DNA from: Burkholderiaceae bacterium
GTDB lineage: Bacteria > Pseudomonadota > Gammaproteobacteria > Burkholderiales > Burkholderiaceae_C
Direction of reading: 5' to 3'
Length of the DNA stretch: 53,400 nt
Assembly (NCBI GenBank): GCA_030654805.1
Contig: JAURWR010000004.1
Span: 1 to 53,400 of the forward strand
Both the position numbers and the translations under genes were made by a program. The notes under the pieces were generated by a model. It was not told the DNA's origin, ran no database searches, and saw nothing but the letters and a program-made list of their open reading frames with translations. Numbering within the stretch: position 1 is the stretch's first letter; the number at the start of each line of letters is the position of its first letter. Of the stretch, positions 1-10,417 are shown piece after piece.

Positions 1-1309
<1,309 letters not shown>

Positions 1310-1366
1310 GGCGTCTCCGGAAAGGAAGGCTTTCACTCTGGGGAGAGTTTCTCACAATCCAATGTA

Positions 1367-1399
1367 ATTTCGAATTATGCAAAACGATTTCACATTATG
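1367..1399. promoter_or_regulatory. Direct-repeat operator candidate between aceE and the kinase gene
   Basis: Two 13-bp direct repeats, ATTTCGAATTATG (1367-1379) and ATTTCACATTATG (1387-1399), match at 11 of 13 positions and start exactly 20 bp apart, about two helical turns. They sit in the AT-rich spacer of the divergent promoters. The first repeat is also part of an imperfect 17-bp palindrome reaching TGCAAAA. Binding by a dimeric regulator controlling aceE, the kinase operon or both is inference; the FixJ-type protein encoded next door is one candidate, an IclR- or GntR-type regulator another. Confidence 0.45.
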
Positions 1400-1487
1400 G
1401 TTTTGTATTGCTTCTGGCAACCCGCCCGGTCAACCAACGAACTCTTCAATGAGCGGCTTCTAAAAGCACCGACTTGATAATCCGGCG

Positions 1488-4040
1488 ATGGAACAACCCC
1501 TCAGCAGCCGCGTGACTGCCCGCATACCCTTACCCGGCACACGGCGCCTGTTCGGGCGCTGGTGGCGCCGCCAATCTCCGGCGCACCAGGATCGCTACGC
1601 CACGCTGGCTCCGCTGGCATCGGTGCTCCTGTTCCTCGCGGCCATCATCTCGGCGTTTTGGTACCTGCGCAATGAGGAATTCGAGCGAGAGGGGGAGGCG
1701 GTCCGCCGCGATACCGAAATTGCACAGCAGCACGTCCGACTCCGACTGATCGAAAACGAGGAGAGTCTTGGACGCATCGCGCAGGATCTGGTGTTGCGCG
1801 ACCCCGACCGCAGCCTGTTCCAGCGCAACGCTGCCGACCTGATCCGAGAACGCCCGGAGATCAACCGGATCTACTGGCTCGCAGCCAACCGAAGTGTGGT
1901 CTCCACGCAGTCCGCCAACGGCTATCGGGTCGACGACGAGCCCGGCGCCGTCGTCCTCGAGCACGGCATGTCGCTGCCCAAGGAAGGGGCCGACAACTCA
2001 TCGGAGGCCGCCTTCGTCAGAGCCCGCAAGATCCGTGAACCGGTGTATTCGAGTGCCTTCGCTGACAGCGCCGGGGTCAACGTCCTTCAAGTGCATGTGC
2101 CGCTGATGGTGCGCAACGTGTTCCTCGGGATGGTGGTCGCCGAGTATTCGACCGGCAGCCTGATTCGCTTCCTGATTCCGCCGGACGTCAGCAACCGTCA
2201 CGCAATCAGCCTGTTGACGACGAAAGGCCGTCTGCTCGCCAGCACCGTGATGCCGATGCGAGGGCAAGACCTGCCCAAGGCGACGATCGTGCACGACGTG
2301 CCGGTCCTGCCGTCGGGCGACTCGCTGTTGCTGCGCGGACAGGGTTACCGAACATCGGTGGGCCTGATCGGCAACACGTTGTTCTGGATGGTGGTGGCGC
2401 TGAGCATGCTGACGGTGTGGACTCTGTTCGGGACCTGGCGACACGTGCGGCGCCGCTCGCAGATGCAAAGTGCGCTGGTGTCCGAAGCCAACTTCCGGCG
2501 CGCGATGGAGAACTCGATGCTGACCGGCATGCGGGCCATGGACATGGAAGGCCGCATCACCTACGTGAACCCGGCCTTCTGCGCGATGACCGGCTTCGGC
2601 GAATCCGAGCTGATCGGCCGCATGCCGCCGTTCCCGTACTGGCCGCCAGATCGCCACGACGAGATCAACCGGCTGCTGCAGCAGGAACTGCAGGGCCGAA
2701 GCCCGTCCGGCGGCATCGAGGTCAAGGTGATGCGCAAGGACGGCGAGATGTTCGATGCGCGGATGTATGTGTCGCCGCTGATCGATCCGAAGGGACAGCA
2801 GACCGGCTGGATGACCTCGATGACCAACATCACCGAAGCCAAGCGCATCCGCGACCAGTTGTCTGCCTCGCACGAGCGTTTCACCACCGTGCTCGAGGGG
2901 CTGGATGCTGCGGTGTCGGTGTTGTCCGTTCAGCAGGGCGAACTGCTGTTCGCGAACCGGTCATACCGACTCTGGTTCGGTGCCGATGCGCTGGGCCATG
3001 CGTTGCTGGCGGGCGACGACATCGAAGCGATGCCCACCACCGAACACGAAGATTCGGTAGAGAGCATGGGCGGCCTGCCGACTCAGGAGCTGACCGAGAT
3101 CGGCTCGGACCCACGCGAGGTGCTGATCGAACCGCTGAGCAAATGGTTCGACGTGCGGGTTCGGTACCTCCAGTGGACCGACGGGCGGCTGGCGCAGATG
3201 CTGATCGCGACCGACGTGACCTCGCGGCGCAACGCGGAAACGCTGGCCGCCAGCCAGTCCGAGAAGGCCCAAGTCACCAGCCGACTGGTGACGATGGGCG
3301 AGATGGCATCGTCCGTGGCACACGAGCTGAACCAGCCTCTGACCGCAATCGCCAACTATTGCAATGGCATGGTTTCGCGGGTAAAAAACGATGCGATCGA
3401 GAAAGATGACCTGATAGCCGCACTCGAGAAGACCTCGAAGCAAGCTCAGCGCGCCGGGCAGATCATCCACCGCATCCGCGCCTTCGTGAAGCGCAGCGAG
3501 CCGCAACGTCAGGAAGCGCAAGCCCAGACCATCATCGATGACGCCGTCGACCTCGCCAGCATCGAACTGCGGCGGCGCAAGGTATCGATCCATACCTATG
3601 TCGCGCAACGTCTGCCGCCTCTGATGGTCGATCCGATCCTGATCGAGCAGGTCGTGTTGAACCTCCTCAAGAACGCCGCCGAGGCGATCGATTCGGCCGA
3701 TCTTCCCGCCGCTCGGCGCAGCATCGAATTGCGCGTGGTGCCCAAGCGCAGTGCCGAGGAAGGTCATGTGATCGAATTCAGTGTGACCGACATGGGACCG
3801 GGGATCCAGCCGGAGGTCCTCGCACGGCTCTACGAGGCATTTTTCTCGACAAAGGCAGAAGGATTGGGCATTGGCCTGAGCCTGTGTCGCTCCATCATCG
3901 AGTCTCATCGAGGTCGGATCCGCGCGGAGAACCTCTACAATGCGGGCTCGGTTTCGGGCTGCTGTTTCGCTTTCACGCTGCCCGTCGAGAGTGGCCGAAT
4001 CGAAGCCCTTCCTTCACCCAACCCGGTTGTGACTTCATGA
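1488..4040 (+). CDS. Membrane-bound PAS-domain sensor histidine kinase
   Basis: Sensor of a two-component system, 850 aa. Visible architecture: TM1 about residues 37-60, a periplasmic sensor region of about 230 residues, TM2 about 293-315, a PAS domain about 325-445 (MEGRITYVNPAFCAMTGF), a weaker PAS-like region about 465-565, a HisKA dimerisation helix with the phospho-acceptor in VAHELNQPL (His612), and a C-terminal ATPase with N-box NLLKNAAEAI near 725, DMGPGI and GLGIGLSLCRSII. The stop overlaps the regulator's start (ATGA), so the two are translationally coupled. The ATG at 1488 has only a weak ribosome binding site. Divergence from aceE suggests that it senses a carbon or redox signal linked to pyruvate oxidation; the ligand cannot be read from the sequence. 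Confidence 0.93.
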   Translation: MEQPLSSRVTARIPLPGTRRLFGRWWRRQSPAHQDRYATLAPLASVLLFLAAIISAFWYLRNEEFEREGEAVRRDTEIAQQHVRLRLIENEESLGRIAQDLVLRDPDRSLFQRNAADLIRERPEINRIYWLAANRSVVSTQSANGYRVDDEPGAVVLEHGMSLPKEGADNSSEAAFVRARKIREPVYSSAFADSAGVNVLQVHVPLMVRNVFLGMVVAEYSTGSLIRFLIPPDVSNRHAISLLTTKGRLLASTVMPMRGQDLPKATIVHDVPVLPSGDSLLLRGQGYRTSVGLIGNTLFWMVVALSMLTVWTLFGTWRHVRRRSQMQSALVSEANFRRAMENSMLTGMRAMDMEGRITYVNPAFCAMTGFGESELIGRMPPFPYWPPDRHDEINRLLQQELQGRSPSGGIEVKVMRKDGEMFDARMYVSPLIDPKGQQTGWMTSMTNITEAKRIRDQLSASHERFTTVLEGLDAAVSVLSVQQGELLFANRSYRLWFGADALGHALLAGDDIEAMPTTEHEDSVESMGGLPTQELTEIGSDPREVLIEPLSKWFDVRVRYLQWTDGRLAQMLIATDVTSRRNAETLAASQSEKAQVTSRLVTMGEMASSVAHELNQPLTAIANYCNGMVSRVKNDAIEKDDLIAALEKTSKQAQRAGQIIHRIRAFVKRSEPQRQEAQAQTIIDDAVDLASIELRRRKVSIHTYVAQRLPPLMVDPILIEQVVLNLLKNAAEAIDSADLPAARRSIELRVVPKRSAEEGHVIEFSVTDMGPGIQPEVLARLYEAFFSTKAEGLGIGLSLCRSIIESHRGRIRAENLYNAGSVSGCCFAFTLPVESGRIEALPSPNPVVTS

Positions 4041-4660
4041 GCTTGATTCCGAAAAAGGGCACCGTTTACGTGGTCGATGACGACGAAGCGGTGCGTGACT
4101 CTCTCCAGTGGTTGCTGGAAGGCAAGGATTACCGGGTCAAGTGCTTCGACTCGTCCGAGTCGTTCCTGTCGCGCTTCGACCCCCGCGAAGTCGCGTGCCT
4201 GATTGCCGACATCCGCATGGACGGCATGAGCGGCCTGGAACTGCAAGATCGCCTGATCGAGCGCAAGAGCCCGCTGCCGATCGTCTTCATCACCGGACAT
4301 GGCGACGTACCCATGGCCGTGACGACGATGAAGAAGGGCGCGATGGATTTCATCGAGAAGCCCTTCAAAGAAGAAGAGCTCGTGGCTCTCGTCGAGCGGA
4401 TGCTGGATGAAGCGCGTTCAGCGTTCTCGCAGCACCAGGAAGCGGCCAGCCGAGACGCGCTGCTGTCGCGCCTCACCACCCGTGAAGGACAGGTGCTGGA
4501 GCGAATCGTCGCGGGCAGACTGAACAAACAGATCGCCGACGACCTGGGCATCAGCATCAAGACGGTGGAAGCACACCGCGCCAACATCATGGAAAAACTG
4601 AATGCGAACACCGTGGCTGATCTGCTGAAGATTGCCCTGGGCGCGCAGGGCAAATCCTGA
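4037..4660 (+). CDS. FixJ/NarL-type response regulator
   Basis: 207-aa transcriptional regulator, partner of the upstream kinase. The receiver domain covers about residues 8-120, with acidic residues Asp14-16, phospho-acceptor Asp58 in ADIRMDG, the switch Thr in FITGHGD and the conserved Lys in EKPFKEE. A LuxR-type helix-turn-helix fills residues 140-200 (LTTREGQVLERIVAG, then NKQIADDLGISIKTVEAHR). The start at 4037 was chosen because it gives the ATGA overlap with the kinase and begins right at the receiver fold; a longer frame from 3884 only adds out-of-family residues. An intrinsic terminator follows 40 bp after the stop. Likely targets are its own operon and possibly aceE. Confidence 0.94.
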   Translation: MSLIPKKGTVYVVDDDEAVRDSLQWLLEGKDYRVKCFDSSESFLSRFDPREVACLIADIRMDGMSGLELQDRLIERKSPLPIVFITGHGDVPMAVTTMKKGAMDFIEKPFKEEELVALVERMLDEARSAFSQHQEAASRDALLSRLTTREGQVLERIVAGRLNKQIADDLGISIKTVEAHRANIMEKLNANTVADLLKIALGAQGKS

Positions 4661-4699
4661 GCCCCGGGCACTGCGGATCGTTTCAGCAGTGACATCGAC

Positions 4700-4730
4700 A
4701 AAGGCCGCCTCGCAGCGGCCTTTCGTTTTT
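4700..4730 (+). terminator. Intrinsic terminator of the kinase-regulator operon
   Basis: Perfect 9-bp stem AAAGGCCGC / GCGGCCTTT with the 6-nt loop CTCGCA, followed by CGTTTTT. It lies 40 bp after the regulator stop codon. Confidence 0.85.
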
Positions 4731-4886
4731 CGTAAGAACATTGATGTGCGGTATTTCTCGAGGCGGCTTTGCATTCAGGCTCGCATCCCGCAGTCACGGG
4801 GTGATTTCGCCTTTGCGATTTGACCGTCTGGCCCCAGATTCCAGTTGCGAACCTTTTGATCGACCGGGTCCTCTCACTTGACCATC

Positions 4887-6953
4887 ATGACCAATCCGCT
4901 GCTCAAACCCGACGGCCTGCCCGTCTTCGACGAGATTCGTCCCGAGCACGTCCAGCCCGCGATCGACGCGTTGCTGGTCATGACGGACGAAGCCCTCGAA
5001 CGCGCGGTCAGCTCTGACACACCGGCAGATTACGACGCCGTCTCGGCAGTCCTCGATACCGCCGTCGAGCGGCTGCGGTTCGTCTGGGGCGCCATCGGAC
5101 ACCTCAATGCGGTTGCAGACACACCCGCGTTGCGGGCGGCCTACAACGACGCCTTGCCCAAGGTGACCGAGCAGTCGAGCCGGCATGCTGCCGACGAACG
5201 GCTGTACGCCAAGTACAAGGCGATTGCACAAAGCGCTGGCCCCGCTGAGTTGACACCCGAACTGACTCCCGCCCGTAAACAGGCGCTGAACAATGCAATG
5301 CGGGACTTTGTTCTGGCCGGTGCCGAATTGCACGGTGAGGCCAAGCAACGCTTCCAGCGTTTGCAGGAATTGCAGGCCGAGTTGTCTCAGAAGTTTTCCG
5401 AGCATGTGCTGGACGCAACGGACGGCTACGCCTATTACGCCAGCGCCCAGGAGCTCGCTGGCGTACCGGCCGATGCGCGCGAGGCCTCGAAGACCGCTGC
5501 CGAAGCCGAGGGCAAATCAGGCCACAAGGTCACGCTCCACTTCCCCAGCTACTTTCCGGTGATGCAGTACGGAGAAAACCGTGCGCTCAGGGAACGGCTG
5601 TACGCCGCAAACGCCACCCGCGCCAGTGAGACGGGCCCGCCGGATCAGGACAACAGCGAGGTCATGCGCGAGCTGATGCGCCTGCGTCAAGAAGAGGCGC
5701 AACTGCTGGGCTATCCGAACTACGCCGAAGTGTCACTGGTGCCGAAGATGGCCGCATCGCCGCAGCAGGTGATGGACTTCCTTCGCGATCTGGCCCACCG
5801 TGCCCGCCCGCACGCTGAGCGCGATCTGGCTGAGTTGCGAGAGTTCGCTCGCTCCGAACTGGGCATCGATGATCTGCAGGCGTGGGACTTACCGTTCGCC
5901 AGCGAGAAGTTGAAGGAAGCGCGATACGCATTCAGCGACCAGGAGGTCAAGCAGTACTTCACCGAACCGAAGGTGCTCGAAGGACTGTTCCGGATCATCG
6001 AGACGCTGTTCGAGGTGACGATCCGGCCCGACAGCGCGCCTGTATGGCACCCGAGCGTGCGCTTCTTCCGCATCGAGCGGGCAGCAGTGTCGGGATCGGC
6101 CGGCCCCGCCGAACTGGTGGGCCAGTTCTATCTCGACCCATACGCCCGCCCAGGCAAGCGGCCAGGCGCCTGGATGGACGAGGTGCGCGGTCGCTGGGCC
6201 CGCCCCGAGGGCCATCTGCAGATACCCGTCGCACAACTGGTCTGCAACTTCGCACCACCGCTGCCAGGCAAGGCCGCCCTGCTCAGCCACGACGATGTGA
6301 CCACGTTGTTCCACGAATTCGGCCACGGCCTGCACCACCTGCTGACGCAGGTCAACGACATCGGCGTCGCAGGCATCTCGGGTGTCGAGTGGGATGCGGT
6401 CGAGTTGCCCAGCCAGTTCATGGAAAACTTCTGCTGGGAATGGGACGTCGTCAAGCGGCTGACCGCGCACGCCGACACCGGTAAATCGCTGCCGCGCGAG
6501 CTGTTCGACCGCATGCTGGCCGCCAAGAATTTCCAGAGCGGGCTGCAGACGCTGCGCCAGGTCGAGTTCTCGCTGTTCGACATGCGCCTGCATGCCGATC
6601 CGGGCAGCGAGGAACGCATCGAGGCGCTGCTGGACGAGGTACGTGAAGAGGTGTCGGTGTTCAAACCGCCGGCATTCAATCGGTTCCAACACAGCTTTTC
6701 GCACATATTCGCAGGCGGTTACTCGGCCGGCTACTACAGCTACAAATGGGCCGAGGTGCTGTCGGCCGACGCCTGGGCGGCATTCGAGGAGACAGCGCAG
6801 GCCGGTGGCGTGCTCAATGTCGAAACGGGCCGCCGGTACCGTCAGTCCGTCCTTGAAGCAGGCGGCAGCCGTCCGGCGATGGAGAGCTTCAAGGCCTTTC
6901 GCGGCCGCGAACCAAGCATCGATGCCCTGCTGCGTCACCAGGGCATGACCTGA
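4887..6953 (+). CDS. prlC: Oligopeptidase A, M3-family zinc metallopeptidase
   Basis: Cytoplasmic oligopeptidase that degrades short peptides, including cleaved signal peptides; 688 aa, normal for PrlC. The zinc site is intact: HEFGH at residues 476-480 and the third ligand Glu506 in VELPSQ, with the spacing seen in thimet oligopeptidase. The C-terminal substrate-side segment FSHIFAGGYSAGYYSY is also present. The ATG at 4887 (MTNPLLKPDGLP) was preferred over the in-frame TTG at 4878 because PrlC homologues begin with MTNPLL. A 156-bp spacer separates it from the terminator upstream; I recognise no gene there. Confidence 0.96.
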   Translation: MTNPLLKPDGLPVFDEIRPEHVQPAIDALLVMTDEALERAVSSDTPADYDAVSAVLDTAVERLRFVWGAIGHLNAVADTPALRAAYNDALPKVTEQSSRHAADERLYAKYKAIAQSAGPAELTPELTPARKQALNNAMRDFVLAGAELHGEAKQRFQRLQELQAELSQKFSEHVLDATDGYAYYASAQELAGVPADAREASKTAAEAEGKSGHKVTLHFPSYFPVMQYGENRALRERLYAANATRASETGPPDQDNSEVMRELMRLRQEEAQLLGYPNYAEVSLVPKMAASPQQVMDFLRDLAHRARPHAERDLAELREFARSELGIDDLQAWDLPFASEKLKEARYAFSDQEVKQYFTEPKVLEGLFRIIETLFEVTIRPDSAPVWHPSVRFFRIERAAVSGSAGPAELVGQFYLDPYARPGKRPGAWMDEVRGRWARPEGHLQIPVAQLVCNFAPPLPGKAALLSHDDVTTLFHEFGHGLHHLLTQVNDIGVAGISGVEWDAVELPSQFMENFCWEWDVVKRLTAHADTGKSLPRELFDRMLAAKNFQSGLQTLRQVEFSLFDMRLHADPGSEERIEALLDEVREEVSVFKPPAFNRFQHSFSHIFAGGYSAGYYSYKWAEVLSADAWAAFEETAQAGGVLNVETGRRYRQSVLEAGGSRPAMESFKAFRGREPSIDALLRHQGMT

Positions 6954-7009
6954 ACCGGCGCTGCCACGACCACAGCAAGTGCAAGAAATGCGTTGATGGA
7001 GAGACCGTC

Positions 7010-7687
7010 ATGAACAAACATTCCCCCTCGAACACGAAGTCGACCACCACTCGGCGGTCTACCGTCTGGGCGATGGCAGCCGCGACACTGCTCTCGCTGT
7101 CCGGCCTGCCCGCATCGGCACAGCAATACAAGGTGATCGGTGCGGACGGCAAGGTGACCTACACCGACCGACCACCCATCACGTTGGGCGATCGCATCTC
7201 GCAATTCAAGTCGCGGGGCTCCCCGTTGAACCCGGAGGCGGCGCTGCCGGCCGACCTGCGCCAAGCCGCCCAACGCTACCCGGTCACGCTGTATGTGACA
7301 GCCAACTGTCCGCCTTGCGACTCGGCACGGCAGTTCCTGCGTCAGCGTGGCATCCCCCATGTCGAGAAGAGCCTCATCACCGCCGAAGATGGCGAAGCCT
7401 TGGCAAGGCTGACCGGCGGGCGCGATGCGCCTGCGGTGACGATCGGTGCGCAGGTCGTGCGCGGCATGTCGGCGGAGTCATGGACGTCCTACCTCGACGC
7501 GGCTGGTTACCCCAAGGAATCGAAGCTCCCGGCAAGCTATCAGTTTCCGGCGGCAACACCACTGACCGAACGGCGCGAGGTCGCGCGCGAGGAAGCCTCG
7601 GCGCGCCAGCCTTCGCTGCTCGAAGATGCGAAGGAAGTGCGGCCCTACACACCGCCGGGCAGCGGACGGCCCGGCTTCAGCTTCTGA
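7010..7687 (+). CDS. Exported DUF4124-glutaredoxin fusion protein
   Basis: 225 aa. A Sec-type signal peptide (basic start, hydrophobic segment about 20-36, cleavage after ASA) is followed by a DUF4124-like segment (QQYKVIGADGKVTYTDRPP) and then, from about residue 85, a thioredoxin-fold glutaredoxin domain beginning VTLYVTANCPPC with redox motif CPPC and a cis-Pro loop (DAPAVTIG). The C-terminal 50 residues are Pro/Glu/Arg-rich and probably disordered. The ATG at 7010 follows GGAGA by 7 bases. The product should act in the periplasm as a thiol-disulfide or glutathione-type redox protein, but its substrate is unknown. It overlaps the convergent MFS gene by 11 bp at its 3' end. A second, glutaredoxin-free DUF4124 gene lies at 22275. 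Confidence 0.85.
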   Translation: MNKHSPSNTKSTTTRRSTVWAMAAATLLSLSGLPASAQQYKVIGADGKVTYTDRPPITLGDRISQFKSRGSPLNPEAALPADLRQAAQRYPVTLYVTANCPPCDSARQFLRQRGIPHVEKSLITAEDGEALARLTGGRDAPAVTIGAQVVRGMSAESWTSYLDAAGYPKESKLPASYQFPAATPLTERREVAREEASARQPSLLEDAKEVRPYTPPGSGRPGFSF

Positions 7688-8927
7688 AGGCCTCGGCGTC
7701 GCCACCGGGCAAGTCACCGACCCGGCGGGCCACCAGACTGCCGGACGCCAGCGCTGCGGCCATCACCCAGAACAAGGCGGCCACGCCGAGCGCCGAGCCG
7801 GCAACCCCGAACAGCAAAGGCATCAGTGCACTGGCGCCGTTGATCGTCATCGATCGCAAGGCCAGCGCTTCGCCGTGACGTTGGCGCGGCGTCAGCCGAT
7901 GAAGGGCGGTCATGATCATCGGCTGCACGCTGCCCAGTGCGATGCCCAGCAGCGCACCACACCCTGCCATCGCGAGCGCTGAAGTCGCCAGCGGGTAGAC
8001 GGCGAACACCGCAGCGGTGGTCAGCATCGCCCCAGCCAGCACCGGCGCCTCGCGCAGGTGCTGCGCTATCCACGGGATCAACAAGCGCACCGACGCGACC
8101 GCTGCGGCGAACGTGCCCAGGATCAGCCCGATCGCCGATGCGCTGAGGCCGCGCTCGTGCCCAAGCACCGGCACGAGAAAGGCGTGCAAATCCCAGCTCG
8201 AAGAGAGCAGCCAGTTCACCAGCAGAACCAGGCGCAGTCCGGGGTTGCGCAGCAAACCCCAGGCGCTGTTCACCGGTCTGCGTTCCGACCGCGCCGCAGT
8301 GACCTCGACCGGCACCCGGCGCATCCACCACAGGCTGATCAGCGGAAGCGCGGACAGCGCGAGAAACGCGCTGCCGAATCCCGCGGCATCGATCACGGTG
8401 CCGGCGATCACCGGCCCGATCATGTTCGACACCGCAGGCGCCAGTCCCAGCCAGCTGAACACGCGGGTGATCTCGATGCCGCCCCCGCCCACCAACCGCC
8501 CGGCAGTGCGCTGGATGACGATCAGGCCCGCGTTGGCGCCGACGCCGCACAGAATCGCTGCGCCGCTCAGCATCGCAAACGCCACCGATCGCGGCGCGGA
8601 CCGCAGCGCGTCGAGCTCGGCCCAGCCGCTGGTCGGGGCCGCCGTCGTGAACCAGATGGCCGCCACAGCAAGCAAGGACCCACCCGCAGTCAGCACAACC
8701 GCGAGACGCATCGGCCGGTGGTAACCGTGACGATCCGCCATGCGTCCGACATGCAGCGAGGTCACCACCGGGGCCGCCGCGAACAAGCCGAGCAGCAGAC
8801 CCACCGCCCATTCGGCGTGCCCCTGACGCAGCATCAGCAGCGGCGCGGCGACCCGCACGCCGGTCATGCACGAATGCAGGAACACCTGGCCGAGGATCAG
8901 CGCCAGCAGCGGGCGCGAAAACGCCAT
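7677..8927 (-). CDS. MFS transporter
   Basis: 416-aa major facilitator superfamily permease with about 12 hydrophobic segments. The loop 2-3 signature appears as GRMADRHGYHRPMRLAVVL; the first helix begins FSRPLLALILGQVFL. The ATG at 8927 overlaps the rmuC stop (ATGA), which fixes the start and implies translational coupling. It is the last gene of the reverse-strand set amidohydrolase-rmuC-MFS. The substrate is unknown; the overall look is that of a drug/metabolite efflux carrier. Confidence 0.85.
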   Translation of the reverse strand: MAFSRPLLALILGQVFLHSCMTGVRVAAPLLMLRQGHAEWAVGLLLGLFAAAPVVTSLHVGRMADRHGYHRPMRLAVVLTAGGSLLAVAAIWFTTAAPTSGWAELDALRSAPRSVAFAMLSGAAILCGVGANAGLIVIQRTAGRLVGGGGIEITRVFSWLGLAPAVSNMIGPVIAGTVIDAAGFGSAFLALSALPLISLWWMRRVPVEVTAARSERRPVNSAWGLLRNPGLRLVLLVNWLLSSSWDLHAFLVPVLGHERGLSASAIGLILGTFAAAVASVRLLIPWIAQHLREAPVLAGAMLTTAAVFAVYPLATSALAMAGCGALLGIALGSVQPMIMTALHRLTPRQRHGEALALRSMTINGASALMPLLFGVAGSALGVAALFWVMAAALASGSLVARRVGDLPGGDAEAFRS

Positions 8928-10405
8928 CAGTCGCTGGCCTGGGTCACATCCGACACGGCGGTGTCGATCTCCGCGTCTGCCTCGGCGCCGGGCAACAACG
9001 CGCTGGTGCGCTGCTCGGACAGACCTTCGACCTTCTTCAGCGCCCGTGTCATCACGTTGGTCCGGGTCTGCGCCTGATCGATCGTGTTGCTCGCTTCGTC
9101 GAGCTTCTTCTTGGTCTTGGCCAGCACCTCGCCGAACTTGCCGAACTCGGTCTTCACCGCACCTAGCACCTCCCACACCTCGGTCGAGCGCTTCTCGAGC
9201 GCGAGCGTGCGAAAGCCCATCTGCAGGCTGTTCAGTGTCGCCAGCAAGGTGGTCGGGCCGGCCAGCGTGACGCGGTGTTCGCGCTGCAGCGCCTCCATGA
9301 GGCCGGGACGGCGCAAGGCCTCGGCGTACAGGCCCTCGGTCGGCACGAACAGGATCGCGAACTCGGTCGTGTGCGGAGACGCGACGTATTTCTCGCGGAT
9401 GGTCCGGGCCTCGGCGCGCAAGCGCATCTCGATCGCCTTGCCCGCAGCCTCGGCCTCGAGCTTGTCGGCGCGCTCTTGCGCATCGAGCAGTCGTTCGTAA
9501 TCCTCACGCGGAAACTTCGCGTCGATCGGCAGCCACAGCGGCACGCCGTCGTCACGCCGCCCCGGCAGCTTGATCGCGAACTCGACCCGTGCACCGCTGC
9601 CCGGAATGGTCTCGACGTTGGTCGCGTACTGGTCTGGCGTGAACACCTGTTCGAGCAGACCGGCGAGTTGTACCTCGCCGAAAACGCCGCGCGATTTCAC
9701 GTTGGTCAGCACGCGGTTCAGCGAGCCGACGTCCTTGGCCAGCCCCTGCATCTCGCCGAGCCCGCGGTGCACCTGGTCGAGCCGGTCGGCGACCTGCTTG
9801 AAGCTTTCGCCGAGACGCGCTTCCAGCGTCGCGTGCAGCTTCTCGTCGACGGTGGCGCGCATCTGCTCGAGCTTGAGTTCGTTGCCCTGCTGCAGCGCGG
9901 TCAAGCGCTGCTCGACGCTGGTCTTGACCTCACTCAGGCGACGCTCGTTGGCCTCGGCCATGTCGCGCAGTTGCGCGCCCAGCGCATCGGAGAAGCGTTT
10001 CAGCGCCATGTCCTGAGACTCACGCGACACCTGAGCCTGTGCGTTCTGCGCCTGGCTGGCCGTCTGCAACGACTGCGCCACCAGCGTCTGCATCGAAGCG
10101 AGCTGGGTGCGGAAACTGTCGATCTGCTCGTTCTGCGTGCGGGCGACATCGCCCTGCTGGTTCAGCAGCGTCTGCTGGAAGGTGCCGAGCGCGGTGCCGA
10201 GTTCCAGCCGCGTGCCCTGCGCGCTGCGGCCCAGTTCGTCGCGCAGCTCGCGTTCCAGCCGCTCGGAGCCCGTCCGTACGGCGTCGGCCAGCATCTGGTG
10301 ACGCGCCTGAGGGGCCGCGTCGTCGTTGCGCTGCCAGGCCAGCCACACGATCAGCAGCAGGTTGACGACAGCCAGTGCAAGCGTGATCCAGGCGAGGTTT
10401 TCCAT
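8927..10405 (-). CDS. rmuC: DNA recombination protein RmuC
   Basis: 492 aa. An N-terminal membrane anchor (about residues 4-22, ITLALAVVNLLLIVWLAW) precedes a long Gln/Arg/Glu-rich coiled coil (about 40-230) and the RmuC nuclease-like domain (about 250-460), with GEVQLAGLLEQVF, PIDAKFPREDYERLL and ILFVPTEGLYAEAL. RmuC restrains inverted-repeat rearrangements and is predicted to have a PD-(D/E)xK fold; its exact enzymology is not settled. The ATG at 10405 lies 12 bp after the stop of the upstream amidohydrolase gene, and the stop overlaps the MFS start. Confidence 0.95.
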   Translation of the reverse strand: MENLAWITLALAVVNLLLIVWLAWQRNDDAAPQARHQMLADAVRTGSERLERELRDELGRSAQGTRLELGTALGTFQQTLLNQQGDVARTQNEQIDSFRTQLASMQTLVAQSLQTASQAQNAQAQVSRESQDMALKRFSDALGAQLRDMAEANERRLSEVKTSVEQRLTALQQGNELKLEQMRATVDEKLHATLEARLGESFKQVADRLDQVHRGLGEMQGLAKDVGSLNRVLTNVKSRGVFGEVQLAGLLEQVFTPDQYATNVETIPGSGARVEFAIKLPGRRDDGVPLWLPIDAKFPREDYERLLDAQERADKLEAEAAGKAIEMRLRAEARTIREKYVASPHTTEFAILFVPTEGLYAEALRRPGLMEALQREHRVTLAGPTTLLATLNSLQMGFRTLALEKRSTEVWEVLGAVKTEFGKFGEVLAKTKKKLDEASNTIDQAQTRTNVMTRALKKVEGLSEQRTSALLPGAEADAEIDTAVSDVTQASD

Positions 10406-10417
10406 CAGCGGATTGTC

